A DNA stretch of 64,000 nucleotides from Rhodococcus sp. IEGM 1381. GTDB taxonomy: Bacteria; Actinomycetota; Actinomycetes; Mycobacteriales; Mycobacteriaceae. Below, piece after piece: positions 25,176 to 38,469 of this stretch (positions are counted from its first letter, which is position 1; every line of letters begins with the position of its first letter). The notes beneath the pieces are model-generated. The model made no database searches. It saw only the letters and a program-made list of their open reading frames with translations, and was not told the origin of the DNA. The stretch spans positions 496,001 through 560,000 of the forward strand of contig NZ_JASHKQ010000001.1 in NCBI RefSeq assembly GCF_030056795.1. The letters are read 5' to 3'. The translations under genes were made by a program, and so were the position numbers.

Positions 25176-26687
25176 ATGGGTGAACTGCGTATCTTCCGAC
25201 GTCCTGCCGTTGCTCTCACCGCACTGGCGTTTCCACTGGTGGCAGTCGGTGCTTTCGCACTCGGCACCGGCTACGACCTCGGCGGCGAGTCCGCTACCGA
25301 CACGACCACCGTCGTCGCCGACAGCGAACAGGCCCCAGCAGCGGAACAGCAGACAGCCGATCCCCTGTCCAAGGCCAGGACCAGCCTCAACAGCGCGTCC
25401 CTTCCCATCACATTTCTCTCCAGTGGCATCGGTCAGCTGACCGAAGGCGGAACGCAGCTCAACGACGGTGTCGGGCAGCTCGCGGACGGAATCACCCAGG
25501 CTCACGACGGAACCATCCAGCTCGCCGACGGGTTCGGGCAGTACCGCGACGGCATCGGCCAGCTCGGTGACGGCGCATCGCAGATCAGCGGTGGCGTCGA
25601 CCAGGTCGTCGACCAGCTGGCCGGATTCGGAGCTCTGCAGGCCGACTTCACCGCCAAGCTCGCCGCCACGGCAGACACGGTCGATCGCTTCCCGCATCCG
25701 GGATCCGACGCGATTTCCGGTGAGATCCGCGGGGTGATCGACAACCTCAACACGCAGGCCTTCGGACCGGACACCCTCGCCCAGCTGCAAACCCTCAAGG
25801 GTGGTGCTCAGCAACTGTCGACCGAACTCAACGACCCGAACAGTCAGTTCCTCGGTGCCACCGCGCAGCTCGGCGACGCCACGGTGCAGTTGCGTGACGG
25901 CCTCGGCCAGCTCGACGACGGCGGGCAGCAACTCAAAGCCGGAACCGATCAGCTCGTGACGTCGGTCAAACCCGTCGAGGGAATCGTCAACGGCATCGCC
26001 ACCAACGTGCGCGACGCCTCCGCGGCACTTCCGCAGGGAACCGCTGCCGCCGGCGGCGACGACGCCACCTCCGATCAGAACGTCGCAGCCACGTCGATAA
26101 GCACCGGCACCGGTGCCACCCCGTACCTGATCGCGGCCCTCGTGGCAATCGGAGCTCTCGGCTGCGTCAGCCTCGTGAGGGTTCTCGGTAGGGACACCAA
26201 GCCCCGTTGGCTCGCCGTCGCAGCAGCCGTCGCCGCAGTGGGTGTCAGCGCCGCGTTCGCGTTCGCCTTCGCCACCGACGCCGCCATCGGACCGGTGATC
26301 GGAGCGGGCGTATTCCTGATCGTCTCCGCCGCGGCATACCTCGCTGCAGCGGGCGCAATTCAACGCGTACTCGGTGCCGTGGTGGGTCAGATCGTCAACG
26401 TTGTCGCCCTCGCGGTGCAGGTCGTCGTCTGCGGGTTCGCATACGCGTCGACGGCACCGATCTGGGGCGACCTCGCCGCATTCATGCCGATGAGCTACAC
26501 CGCAGCCGGTGCCCGCATCATCGCGTCGGGCGAGATGAGCGGGACCGGGTGGCTCGCGATCGGTGCCACGGTCGCTTTGCTGGCCGTCTCGGCACTCGTA
26601 TACGTGAGCGCGCGGGGTGACTCAGCCGACGGGCCGGAGCGGGTGGATAGCGGGCGGAGCCGCGAGATGGGCACCGAACTCGCTTAG
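25176..26687 (+). CDS. YhgE/Pip-like membrane protein with coiled QL-x-DG repeats
   Basis: 503 residues. One membrane helix (about 10-30) is followed by a large extracytoplasmic region. It has repeated Q-L-x-D/E-G-x-x-Q units (IGQLTEGGTQLNDGVGQLAD, and again around 225-265), which favour a helical rod. Five or so helices lie at about 325-490. The layout resembles YhgE/Pip-domain and ESX-associated membrane proteins of actinobacteria and Firmicutes. No enzymatic motif is visible. Its 3' 66 bp overlap the convergent monooxygenase gene. Confidence 0.7.
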   Translation: MGELRIFRRPAVALTALAFPLVAVGAFALGTGYDLGGESATDTTTVVADSEQAPAAEQQTADPLSKARTSLNSASLPITFLSSGIGQLTEGGTQLNDGVGQLADGITQAHDGTIQLADGFGQYRDGIGQLGDGASQISGGVDQVVDQLAGFGALQADFTAKLAATADTVDRFPHPGSDAISGEIRGVIDNLNTQAFGPDTLAQLQTLKGGAQQLSTELNDPNSQFLGATAQLGDATVQLRDGLGQLDDGGQQLKAGTDQLVTSVKPVEGIVNGIATNVRDASAALPQGTAAAGGDDATSDQNVAATSISTGTGATPYLIAALVAIGALGCVSLVRVLGRDTKPRWLAVAAAVAAVGVSAAFAFAFATDAAIGPVIGAGVFLIVSAAAYLAAAGAIQRVLGAVVGQIVNVVALAVQVVVCGFAYASTAPIWGDLAAFMPMSYTAAGARIIASGEMSGTGWLAIGATVALLAVSALVYVSARGDSADGPERVDSGRSREMGTELA

Positions 26688-26918
26688 AGCCTGCTGCAGA
26701 TGTGGCGTCTGCATGTGACCGTCCAGGTCCTCCTGCGACTTCCACAACTCGACGGTGATGAAGGTCCCCGGCTCGACCGCCGACTCGAACAGCTCGTACG
26801 AGATGTTGCCCTCCTCCTTCCGGGTTTCGGCCACCAGGGCCGACAAGCCGTCGCGTACAGCGTCGATAGCGTCGGGCTTGGCGATGATCGTCGCGACAAC
26901 CTTCAGATCGTTGCTCAT
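26622..26918 (-). CDS. Antibiotic-biosynthesis-monooxygenase (ABM)-domain protein
   Basis: ~98-residue ferredoxin-like fold: LKVVATIIAKPDAIDAVRDGL, EEGNISYELFESAVEPGTFI, VELWKSQEDLDGHMQTPHL. It resembles YgiN-type quinol monooxygenases, which act on quinones without a cofactor. Start ATG 26918 lies 98 bp from the divergent MFS gene. Overlaps the end of the YhgE-like gene by 66 bp on the opposite strand; both C-termini read sensibly, so the overlap looks real. Confidence 0.84.
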   Translation of the reverse strand: MSNDLKVVATIIAKPDAIDAVRDGLSALVAETRKEEGNISYELFESAVEPGTFITVELWKSQEDLDGHMQTPHLQQALSEFGAHLAAPPAIHPLRPVG

Positions 26919-26973
26919 GAGGTGATGTTTCCTTCTTTCGGCGAGTCCCACTTTCCTCACCGAACGTACTCCC

Positions 26974-27003
26974 GACACCCCTAAGCTGGGGTGTCCGTAC
27001 GGA
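26974..27003. promoter_or_regulatory. Operator candidates between ABM and MFS genes
   Basis: GACACCCC (26974-26981) and GGGGTGTC (26988-26995) are perfect 8-bp arms around TAAGCT. Immediately after lies the 10-bp palindrome TCCGTACGGA (26994-27003). They lie 14-43 bp upstream of the MFS start and could bind a TetR or MarR protein encoded elsewhere. Confidence 0.45.
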
Positions 27004-27016
27004 AAGGGAAGTCACA

Positions 27017-28543
27017 GTGAGCCACAGGACTATCGAGCAGCGCGCCACCAAGAAGGATTGGCTCGGCCTCGCAGTGCTGGTGGTACCCATTCTCGTCGTG
27101 TCGATGGACATGTCGGTTCTCTATCTGGCTCTGCCGTTCATGACGGCCGATCTCGAACCCACCAGCAATCAGACGCTGTGGATTCTCGACATCTATGGAT
27201 TTCTCCTCGCCGGCCTGCTCATCACCATGGGCTCTCTCGGTGACCGGATCGGCAGGCGCACCCTCCTGATGATCGGTGCAGTCGTGTTCGGTGCGGCCTC
27301 CCTCGCCGCGACGTTCTCCACGTCCCCCGAGATGCTTCTCGTCGCACGTGCCCTGTTGGGAATCGGCGGAGCGACCATCGCGCCGAGCACGCTGTCTTTG
27401 ATACGCAACATGTTTCACGATCCCGCTCAGCGCAAGGAAGCCATCGGGCTGTGGACCGCAGGTTTTGCCGGCGGAGCGGCCGTGGGTCCTGTGATCGGAG
27501 GTGTTCTGCTGGAACACTTCTGGTGGGGCTCGGTGTTCCTGATCAACATTCCGATCATGGTGGTACTCTTCGTCGCCGCACCGCTGCTGGTGCCCGAGTT
27601 CAAGGATTCCGACCCCGGGAAATTCGATCCGATCAGCGTGATACTCGCGATCTCCTCGATGCTCTCGATCGTCTATGCAATCAAACACGGCGCGCAGGAG
27701 GGGATCGATGCGGCAACGATCACCACGGCCGTGCTCGGGCTGGCGCTGGGCACAGTATTCGTCATCCGACAACGGAAGGCCGCGAATCCGCTCATCGACG
27801 TGACGCTCTTCGCCGAACGGGCCTTCAGCGCAGCAGTTGTGGTGCAGTTCCTCGTCATCTTCGCCATGACCGGGTTCAGCCTGTTCGCCTCGCAGTACCT
27901 GCAACTCGTCGTGGGCCTCGGGCCGCTCCAAGCCGGGCTGTGGCTGCTCATACCTGCTGTAGCGGCGGCGGCCGGAGCCGTCCTTGCGCCGACACTGAGC
28001 AAGGTGATCAGAACCGGAACCATCATCGCCGGTGGCCTGCTGTTCATCGCCTTCGGTTGCGCAGCAATGGTGTTCGTCGCTGCCGACTCGGGCCTGCCGT
28101 TACTGCTCACCGGGATGGCGCTGTTGACGTTCGGTATCGGAGCGGCGTCGACCTTGAATTCGGACATCGTCCTCACCGCCGCCGCACCCGAGAAGGCCGG
28201 TGCCGCATCGGCACTGTCGGAAACCGGAGCCGAATTGGGCGGGGCCGTCGGCATCGCAATCCTCGGTACGATCGGCAGCACCGTCTACCGCCACCGCATG
28301 GACGACGCCATCCCCGCGGAGACGCCTGCCGAGATCGCCGATCCGGCACGAGAGACCATCGGTGGCGCCGTCGCCGTTGCCGACTATCTGCCGGAACCGT
28401 TCGGCTCGCAACTGACCGCCGTCGCCAACTCGTCGTTCATCGACGGCTTCAACCTGGCTTCAGGCGCAAGCGCCGGCCTGATGGCCGTCAGTGCAGTTGC
28501 CGTCTTCGTGCTGCTACGTCGTCAGACTGCGTCGGCGAGGTAG
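27017..28543 (+). CDS. MFS drug exporter, 14-TM DHA2 type
   Basis: 508 residues with fourteen predicted helices: LDIYGFLLAGLLITMGSLGD (motif A: GDRIGRRTLL), ARALLGIGGATIAPSTLSLI, and motif C-like AGGAAVGPVIGGVLLE. It matches the QacA/LfrA/SmvA group of proton-driven exporters of quaternary ammonium and cationic dyes. GTG 27017 follows AAAGGGAAG. Divergent from the ABM gene, an arrangement seen with quinone or oxidative-stress resistance. The last 22 bp overlap the convergent cutinase gene. Confidence 0.88.
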   Translation: MSHRTIEQRATKKDWLGLAVLVVPILVVSMDMSVLYLALPFMTADLEPTSNQTLWILDIYGFLLAGLLITMGSLGDRIGRRTLLMIGAVVFGAASLAATFSTSPEMLLVARALLGIGGATIAPSTLSLIRNMFHDPAQRKEAIGLWTAGFAGGAAVGPVIGGVLLEHFWWGSVFLINIPIMVVLFVAAPLLVPEFKDSDPGKFDPISVILAISSMLSIVYAIKHGAQEGIDAATITTAVLGLALGTVFVIRQRKAANPLIDVTLFAERAFSAAVVVQFLVIFAMTGFSLFASQYLQLVVGLGPLQAGLWLLIPAVAAAAGAVLAPTLSKVIRTGTIIAGGLLFIAFGCAAMVFVAADSGLPLLLTGMALLTFGIGAASTLNSDIVLTAAAPEKAGAASALSETGAELGGAVGIAILGTIGSTVYRHRMDDAIPAETPAEIADPARETIGGAVAVADYLPEPFGSQLTAVANSSFIDGFNLASGASAGLMAVSAVAVFVLLRRQTASAR

Positions 28544-29427
28544 CGCGCCAACCACCGCGTCGCGGACTGGCCGTTCTCGACGTTGTTGCTCTGGTATTCC
28601 TGGTGAATTCCGGAGCGGTAGAACGCCTCGATCTCACGCTGACGCTGAGCGTTCGCCTGATCGGACAGCTGGCCCTGTAGCACCGGCAGACCACCGGCTG
28701 CTGCGAGGTCCGCGATCAGGGACTGCGCTTCCTGTGAGTATTGATCGGCGACGTTCGGCGAGGGGTTGGACGAGACCGCCAAGAAGCCGGCCAGCCGCGC
28801 GACGTAATCGTCCTTGGGCGTCGAGCAGTACAGATCGCCGACGGCGCAGAACGTTCGGACCACGGGGCTGACGTAACCGAATCCGCCGACGCGGGGTCCG
28901 CCGACACCGGTTCCGACCACGGGCGGCCCCACCAGAGCGTCGGTATCGGAGCGCTTCGGGTCGGAGATCAAGCCCACCGCCACCACCTTGTCCGCGGGCA
29001 CGACGCCCACTCCGGTGCCGATGGCAGCGGCGAGATCGCCCGCCGCGTCGGCCCCCTGGCTGTATCCGATGATCCCGAGTTTCGTTGCCCCACAACGATC
29101 TGCCATGGCCTTGAGCATGCCGCCCGCGTTGGTGACGGCCGCAGCACGAGACTGCCCGTACACCTCGCCCTCCCAGGGGAACGCCGTGGCGGGATACGAG
29201 ACGTAGTCGGTGCGGATGTCGCTACCGAGACGGTCGGTGACGTCGGTGAGCATCCCCGGCTTGGGGGCCGCGCCCGAGCTGGTCTCCCAGGTTCCCGGAA
29301 TGGCCACGACGTACATCGTCGGGCAATCGGCTGGGTCCGCGACGGCGGGCGATGCCGCCCCGACGACCAGGCCGGACGCAACAGTTGCCGCGACGCCGAT
29401 ACCGGCGCAGATCTTCTTGACACTCAT
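28522..29427 (-). CDS. Secreted cutinase-family esterase, Rv3802c-like
   Basis: 301 residues. A Sec signal peptide at about 1-30 (ICAGIGVAATVASGLVVGAA, cleaved near PAVADPADC) precedes an alpha/beta hydrolase of the Culp family. The nucleophile Ser is in IIGYSQGADAAGDLA and the Asp in CAVGDLYC. The usual nearby His is absent, but FYRSGIHQEY near the C-terminus supplies a His in the position used by Rv3802c-like lipases, so the triad may be intact. Likely a cell-envelope lipase or thioesterase. It stands alone; its 5' leader holds a strong hairpin. Confidence 0.84.
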   Translation of the reverse strand: MSVKKICAGIGVAATVASGLVVGAASPAVADPADCPTMYVVAIPGTWETSSGAAPKPGMLTDVTDRLGSDIRTDYVSYPATAFPWEGEVYGQSRAAAVTNAGGMLKAMADRCGATKLGIIGYSQGADAAGDLAAAIGTGVGVVPADKVVAVGLISDPKRSDTDALVGPPVVGTGVGGPRVGGFGYVSPVVRTFCAVGDLYCSTPKDDYVARLAGFLAVSSNPSPNVADQYSQEAQSLIADLAAAGGLPVLQGQLSDQANAQRQREIEAFYRSGIHQEYQSNNVENGQSATRWLARYLADAV

Positions 29428-29443
29428 GGGGAGGGGGCCTCAC

Positions 29444-29475
29444 TGGTGATCGAACGCTTCGTTGTTCGATCACCA
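29444..29475. repeat. Inverted repeat in cutinase leader
   Basis: TGGTGATCGAAC and GTTCGATCACCA are perfect 12-bp arms around an 8-nt loop, 17 bp upstream of the cutinase ATG. It could be an mRNA hairpin stabilising or blocking the leader, or an operator. Confidence 0.6.
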
Positions 29476-29555
29476 CAATGACAGCGGCCTGTGACCATCA
29501 GATGCCTACATGGTTAACGGACGTAACCGTGTGGCGGATGGTCGTGAAACGCAGA

Positions 29556-29611
29556 CGAGCTCGAAGTTGTGGACGGAATCGCACGGTAATCCGTCCACAA
29601 CTTCGAGCTCG
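29556..29611. repeat. Perfect 22-bp-arm inverted repeat after gltD
   Basis: Arms 29556-29577 and 29590-29611 are exact reverse complements, separated by 12 nt. The hairpin begins 15 bp past the gltD stop. The only T-run on the gltD sense strand precedes the hairpin, so it is not a standard intrinsic terminator. It may protect the mRNA 3' end or be a mobile palindrome. Confidence 0.75.
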
Positions 29612-29626
29612 GCGAAAAAACGCGAC

Positions 29627-31070
29627 TTACCGCTGCGGTGCCTGGGTGGGCACGATCGGCGACGGCAGTGCGGTTGCTCCCTGCAGGAAGGTGTCGACGG
29701 CGGCCGCGCAGGAGCGGCCCTCGGCGATGGCCCACACGATGAGCGACTGGCCACGACCCATGTCTCCGGCGACGAACACGCCGGGGACGTTGGTGACCCA
29801 CTCGTTGGTGCGCTCCACGTTGCCGCGCTGGTTGAAGTCGACGCCCAGGTCGGTCAGGAGACCGCCCTTGTCGGGTCCGACGAATCCCATGGCGAGCAGC
29901 ACCAGATCGGCTTCGAGGGTGAACTCGCTGCCCTCGACCTTCTCGAACTTGCCGGCCTTGAACTCGACCTCACAGGCTTCGAGTGCGGTGACCTTGCCGT
30001 CCTCGCCGACGAAACGCTCGGTGTTGACGGAGAAGACGCGCTCGCCACCCTCTTCGTGTGCCGACGCGACGCGGTACATCAGCGGATACGTCGGCCACGG
30101 GGTGGACGTCGCACGCTCCTCGGGCGGTCGGGCCATGATCTCGAACTGGTGCACGCTCTCCGCGCCCTGTCGGTGCGAGGTACCCAAGCAGTCGGCACCG
30201 GTGTCGCCGCCGCCGATGATGACGACCTTCTTGCCCTCGGCGCTGACGGGCGGCGCAGCGAAGTCGCCCTGCTGGACGCGATTGGCGGGTGGCAGGAACT
30301 CCATGGCCTGGTAGATGCCGTCGAGTTCGCGGCCCTCGATGGGCAGGTCGCGCCAGGCGGTGGCACCGCCGGACAGCACGACCGCGTCGAACTGCTCACG
30401 CAGTTCGTCGGCCGAGATATCAACGCCCACATCGACGCCCGTGCGGAAGACGGTGCCCTCGGCCTCCATCTGCGCCAGCCGACGATCGATGTGGCGCTTC
30501 TCCATCTTGAACTCGGGGATGCCGTAGCGCAGCAGTCCGCCGATGCGATCGGCACGCTCGAACACCGTGACGGTGTGGCCGGCGCGGGTGAGCTGTTGTG
30601 CTGCAGCAAGTCCCGCGGGACCCGAGCCGACGACGGCGACGGTCTTACCGGTGAGGTGCGTCGGGTAGACCGGCGTGACCCAGCCCTCCTCGAAGGCCTT
30701 GTCGATGATCTCGACCTCGACCTGCTTGATGGTGACCGGATCCTGGTTGATGCCCAGGACACACGACGCCTCGCACGGAGCGGGGCACAACCGCCCGGTG
30801 AACTCCGGGAAGTTGTTGGTGGCGTGCAACCGATCGATGCTGTCGCGCCAGCGGTCCTTGAACACCAGGTCGTTCCACTCGGGAATCAGGTTCCCCAACG
30901 GGCAGCCGTTGTGGCAGAACGGAATACCGCAGTCCATGCATCGACTTGCCTGGGTGCGCAGAGTGTCCTTCGAGAAGTCTTCGTAGACCTCTTTCCAGTC
31001 CATCAGGCGCAGGTCTACGGGCCGCCGCTTCGGCACTTCGCGAACCGTGTTCTTCAGAAATCCCTGTGGG

Positions 31071-31078
<8 letters not shown>
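29627..31078 (-). CDS. gltD: Glutamate synthase (NADPH) small subunit
   Basis: 483 residues. It takes electrons from NADPH and passes them to the large subunit for glutamine plus 2-oxoglutarate to give two glutamates. N-terminal cysteines [14 protein letters not shown] and CPAPCEASC bind 4Fe-4S clusters. [17 protein letters not shown] is the FAD dinucleotide fold, [15 protein letters not shown] the NADPH fold, and [20 protein letters not shown] the C-terminal FAD site. Length is typical. Its start overlaps the gltB stop by 8 bp, so the subunits are co-translated. Confidence 0.96.
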
Positions 31079-35660
<4,582 letters not shown>

Positions 35661-35897
35661 ACCTAGCCTTCGGATAAGTCCAGCCTTGAAACTCGTCGGC
35701 GACGGTGTGGTGTAACCGGCTGCTCGAACGGCCTGCGGTGCGTCCTCGCCGTTGAAGCAGCACCTGTCGATCGTCGACGCTTTCCTCTGCACGGGCAGGT
35801 GGGCACGTGATAGAAAAGTGCGGGTCGAGGTGGATCCGGCCGTGGTGAGGCCGCTCCAACTACGAACGATAAGTCAGCACCTGGGTACCTCTGCAAA

Positions 35898-35916
35898 TAA
35901 GGTAAGCCTATTGTGG
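35898..35916. promoter_or_regulatory. Iron-box-like half-site upstream of gltB
   Basis: TAAGGTAAGCCTATTGTGG matches the left 13 positions of the DtxR/IdeR consensus (TWAGGTWAGSCTWACCTWA) but only about one of the last six. GltB and GltD are iron-sulphur proteins, so iron control is plausible, but a half-site is weak evidence. Confidence 0.25.
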
Positions 35917-36033
35917 GCTTTCACCTGCGATTTTCCTTACATTCGTCGGCGTATCGGCCCCCCTCTCGGGATGGCCGGCCGCGGCGGCCGAAAAGTACAC
36001 GCATGTAAGACGATCGGGCTGAGACCGTATCGG

Positions 36034-36072
36034 AAAAAACTGGCCGCAGCGATCGAGATCAGCTGCGGCCAG
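36034..36072 (-). terminator. Rho-independent terminator of tRNA-Leu
   Basis: On the minus strand CTGGCCGCAGC and GCTGCGGCCAG form a perfect 11-bp stem around an 11-nt loop, followed by TTTTTT (36039-36034). It starts 3 nt after the tRNA. Confidence 0.9.
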
Positions 36073-36074
36073 TG

Positions 36075-36160
36075 TGGTGGGCGGAGGGGGACTTGAACCC
36101 CCACGTCCCGAAGGACACTGGCACCTGAAGCCAGCGCGTCTGCCATTCCGCCACCCGCCC
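36075..36160 (-). tRNA. tRNA-Leu (anticodon CAG)
   Basis: 86 nt including an encoded CCA. Acceptor GGGCGGG pairs with TCCGCCC (one G-U). Anticodon arm CTGGC-TTCAGGT-GCCAG reads CAG, decoding CUG. A long variable arm TGTCCTTCGGGACG marks a class II tRNA. T-arm GGGGG-TTCAAGT-CCCCC. Lies between gltB and fhaA, as leuT does beside fhaA in mycobacteria. Confidence 0.97.
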
Positions 36161-36367
36161 GGGTGACGGCGAGAACACTAACACGCACCCTGCCGCGCTC
36201 GAAAATCGCGGGCTTGCGTCGTTCGGAGCGAACGGCGGCACGCGGTCTGCGTCGGCGGCACCGTATATCATGCTTGAAGCGCGACCTCGTGGTGACACGC
36301 GGCTGTCGCACTCTGCGCACCTGCAGGCACCACACGGTGGAGGAACACAGTGAGAGGAGGGGTCACG

Positions 36368-37834
36368 ATGGGCATCGTTCAACGTTTCGAGCGCAAGCTC
36401 CAGGGCGCTGTCGGCGACGTCTTCGCCCGCGTGTTCGGCGGTGGCGTCGTACCGGCCGAGGTGGAAGCGGCGCTCCAACAAGAAGCGTCGGATCTGGTTC
36501 GGCCCCTCGACGGCGGCCATTACCTGGCACCCAACAGCTACGTGATCACCATCAACAGCTCGGACCACGACGAACTCGCCGGTGATCGGGAACTCACGGT
36601 CAAGGCATTTTCCCGCCACCTCGACGATTACATCCGTGATCAGGGGTGGCAGACCTACGGTGACGTGGTGGTTCGCTTCGAGCCGTCGCCCACTCTGCAC
36701 ACCGGTCAGTTCCGGGCCAGTGGCTCGGTCGACCCCGATGTGGGACGATCGGCGACTGCTGCACGAAATCCGTCTGCGCAGCACGGCGCGTCGGCCAAGC
36801 AGAACGTATCGGCCCAGCAAAACGTATCGGCCAAGCCGGCACCCAGTCCCGTCCCTTCAGCTACGCAGCGACCGTCTGCCCCACCGATGTCGATACCAGG
36901 AGCCGGCCACATGACGCAGAACCCAGGCTACGACCCGCAGCGCGACCCCGCGGACGGTCATCGTCCCGATCCGCGTGCTCGCAACGGTCACGCCGGTGGC
37001 CAGGATCCCCGCTACGCCGCGCGGGAGCAGAACGGCTACGACGCTCAGGCTTATGCGCCTGCCGATTACGATCCGCGCTACGACCAGCAGCCGTACAACG
37101 GTCAGGGCTACGACGAGCAGCAGCCGTACGCCGAGCAGGGTCAGGCATACAGCGCGGCAGGCGCTCAGGATCAGGGCTACGACCCGCACGCCTACGGCAA
37201 TGCCAACGGTCAGGACCAGGGCTATGACGCCCAGGGCCACAACGCGCAGGGCTATGACGCCCAGGGGTACAACGCGCAGGGGTACGACGCCCAGGGCTAC
37301 CAGTACAACGGTGCCGAGGGCGGCACCTACTCCGAGTCCCCGTACCAGGAGCAGGCCTACAGCGACCCGGCAGGGCAGTACGCCGAGCCCCAGGCCGCCG
37401 GATATCAGCAGCCTGGCTACCAGCAGCCTGCGTACGACTATCCACCTGCCCCGGCTGCCTACGGTCGTGGCTACCCGCAAGGCGCGGGCGACCGCAACGA
37501 CGGGTACGGCTACGACCAGCCCGCCGCGTACGCCGGTCAGGCTCAGTCGCTCGCAGCCACACTGCAGCTCGAAGACGGCAGCGGCCGTTACTTCCAGCTC
37601 CGTGACGGTCAGAACATCATCGGCCGCGGCCAGGACGCGCAGTTCCGGCTGCCCGATACCGGTGTCTCCCGCCGCCACATCGAGATTCGCTGGGACGGCC
37701 GAGTGGCCATGCTCTCCGACCTCGGGTCCACCAACGGCACCACGGTCAACGGTGCCCCGGTTCAGGACTGGCAGCTGGCCGACGGTGACGTCATCAGGGC
37801 CGGGCATTCCGAAATTCTGGTCCGGATCGTCTGA
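36368..37834 (+). CDS. fhaA: FHA-domain protein FhaA
   Basis: ~488 residues. DUF3662 domain at about 1-115 (MGIVQRFERKLQGAVGDVFA, DYIRDQGWQTYGDVVVRFE). A long disordered linker rich in Tyr, Gln, Gly and Asp has imperfect YDAQGYNAQG-like units (about 37200-37310 in DNA). A C-terminal FHA domain spans about 400-488 (NIIGRGQDAQFRLPDTGVSR, DLGSTNGTTVNG). It binds phosphothreonine, in mycobacteria on the MviN pseudokinase domain, and tunes peptidoglycan synthesis at the pole. ATG 36368 has GGAGGGG just upstream; GTG 36350 is the alternative. First gene of the pknAB operon. Confidence 0.93.
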   Translation: MGIVQRFERKLQGAVGDVFARVFGGGVVPAEVEAALQQEASDLVRPLDGGHYLAPNSYVITINSSDHDELAGDRELTVKAFSRHLDDYIRDQGWQTYGDVVVRFEPSPTLHTGQFRASGSVDPDVGRSATAARNPSAQHGASAKQNVSAQQNVSAKPAPSPVPSATQRPSAPPMSIPGAGHMTQNPGYDPQRDPADGHRPDPRARNGHAGGQDPRYAAREQNGYDAQAYAPADYDPRYDQQPYNGQGYDEQQPYAEQGQAYSAAGAQDQGYDPHAYGNANGQDQGYDAQGHNAQGYDAQGYNAQGYDAQGYQYNGAEGGTYSESPYQEQAYSDPAGQYAEPQAAGYQQPGYQQPAYDYPPAPAAYGRGYPQGAGDRNDGYGYDQPAAYAGQAQSLAATLQLEDGSGRYFQLRDGQNIIGRGQDAQFRLPDTGVSRRHIEIRWDGRVAMLSDLGSTNGTTVNGAPVQDWQLADGDVIRAGHSEILVRIV

Positions 37835-38004
37835 CATACGGGCTGCCAGGCACGAGCGATGTTCGACTCTCGTGCTCGTCCACCCGAATGTCGTCCACCC
37901 GCGCGGCTTCACCCTATGATGCTGCGAGACAACCATGTCTGCCGCGCCGCAACGTCGAGGCGTGTGGGGAGCAGGTCCGATCGCGAAGGAGGAGGTGAAT
38001 CGTC

Positions 38005-38469
38005 GTGCAGGGATTGATTCTGCAATTGACCAGGGCGGGCTTCCTGCTTCTGCTGTGGTTCTTCGTCTGGGCCGTCCTTCGCACCCTGCGCAGTGACATC
38101 TACGCGGCCGCAGGCATGCGAGTACCAGCGCGCTACACCGGTGGCTCCAAAGTTCTTCCGTCGTTCAACAAGCAGAAGGTGGCCAAGTACCTCGTGGTGA
38201 CCCAGGGCGGTCTCGCCGGAACGCGCATCTCGCTCGGTACGCAGCCCGTCCTCATCGGACGCGCAGACGATTCGACTCTCGTTCTGACAGACGACTATTC
38301 GTCCACCAGGCATGCACGTCTCTCACCTCGTGGCGGAGATTGGTACGTCGAGGACCTCGGCTCGACCAACGGGACTTACCTCGACCGAGCCAAGGTGACC
38401 ACCGCAGTGCGGGTACCCCTGGGAACCCCGGTTCGTGTCGGCAAGACCGTGATCGAGTTGCGCCCGTGA
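38005..38469 (+). CDS. fhaB: FHA-domain membrane protein FhaB (FipA)
   Basis: 154 residues. One N-terminal membrane helix (LILQLTRAGFLLLLWFFVWA) anchors a cytoplasmic FHA domain at about 65-150, with VLIGRADDSTLVLTDDYSST, RHARL and DLGSTNGTYLDR. It is a phosphothreonine reader; the mycobacterial homologue is phosphorylated by PknA and bridges FtsZ and FtsQ. GTG 38005 has a strong AGGAGGAGG upstream. Its stop overlaps the pstP start (GTGA at 38466). Confidence 0.94.
   Translation: MQGLILQLTRAGFLLLLWFFVWAVLRTLRSDIYAAAGMRVPARYTGGSKVLPSFNKQKVAKYLVVTQGGLAGTRISLGTQPVLIGRADDSTLVLTDDYSSTRHARLSPRGGDWYVEDLGSTNGTYLDRAKVTTAVRVPLGTPVRVGKTVIELRP

Larger units (their letters stand above)
35661..36074. other. 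414-bp gap: gltB leader and promoter region, tRNA-Leu terminator
   Basis: No gene is supported. It contains the gltB promoter region and a DtxR/IdeR-like half-site (35898-35916), and at its far end the intrinsic terminator of the minus-strand tRNA-Leu (36034-36072). Confidence 0.6.

Noticed and set aside
29556..29611. TTGTGGAC segments of the long inverted repeat as DnaA boxes
   Set aside because: They read TTGTGGACGG rather than a full TGTGGA(T/C)AA box, so the match is partial.
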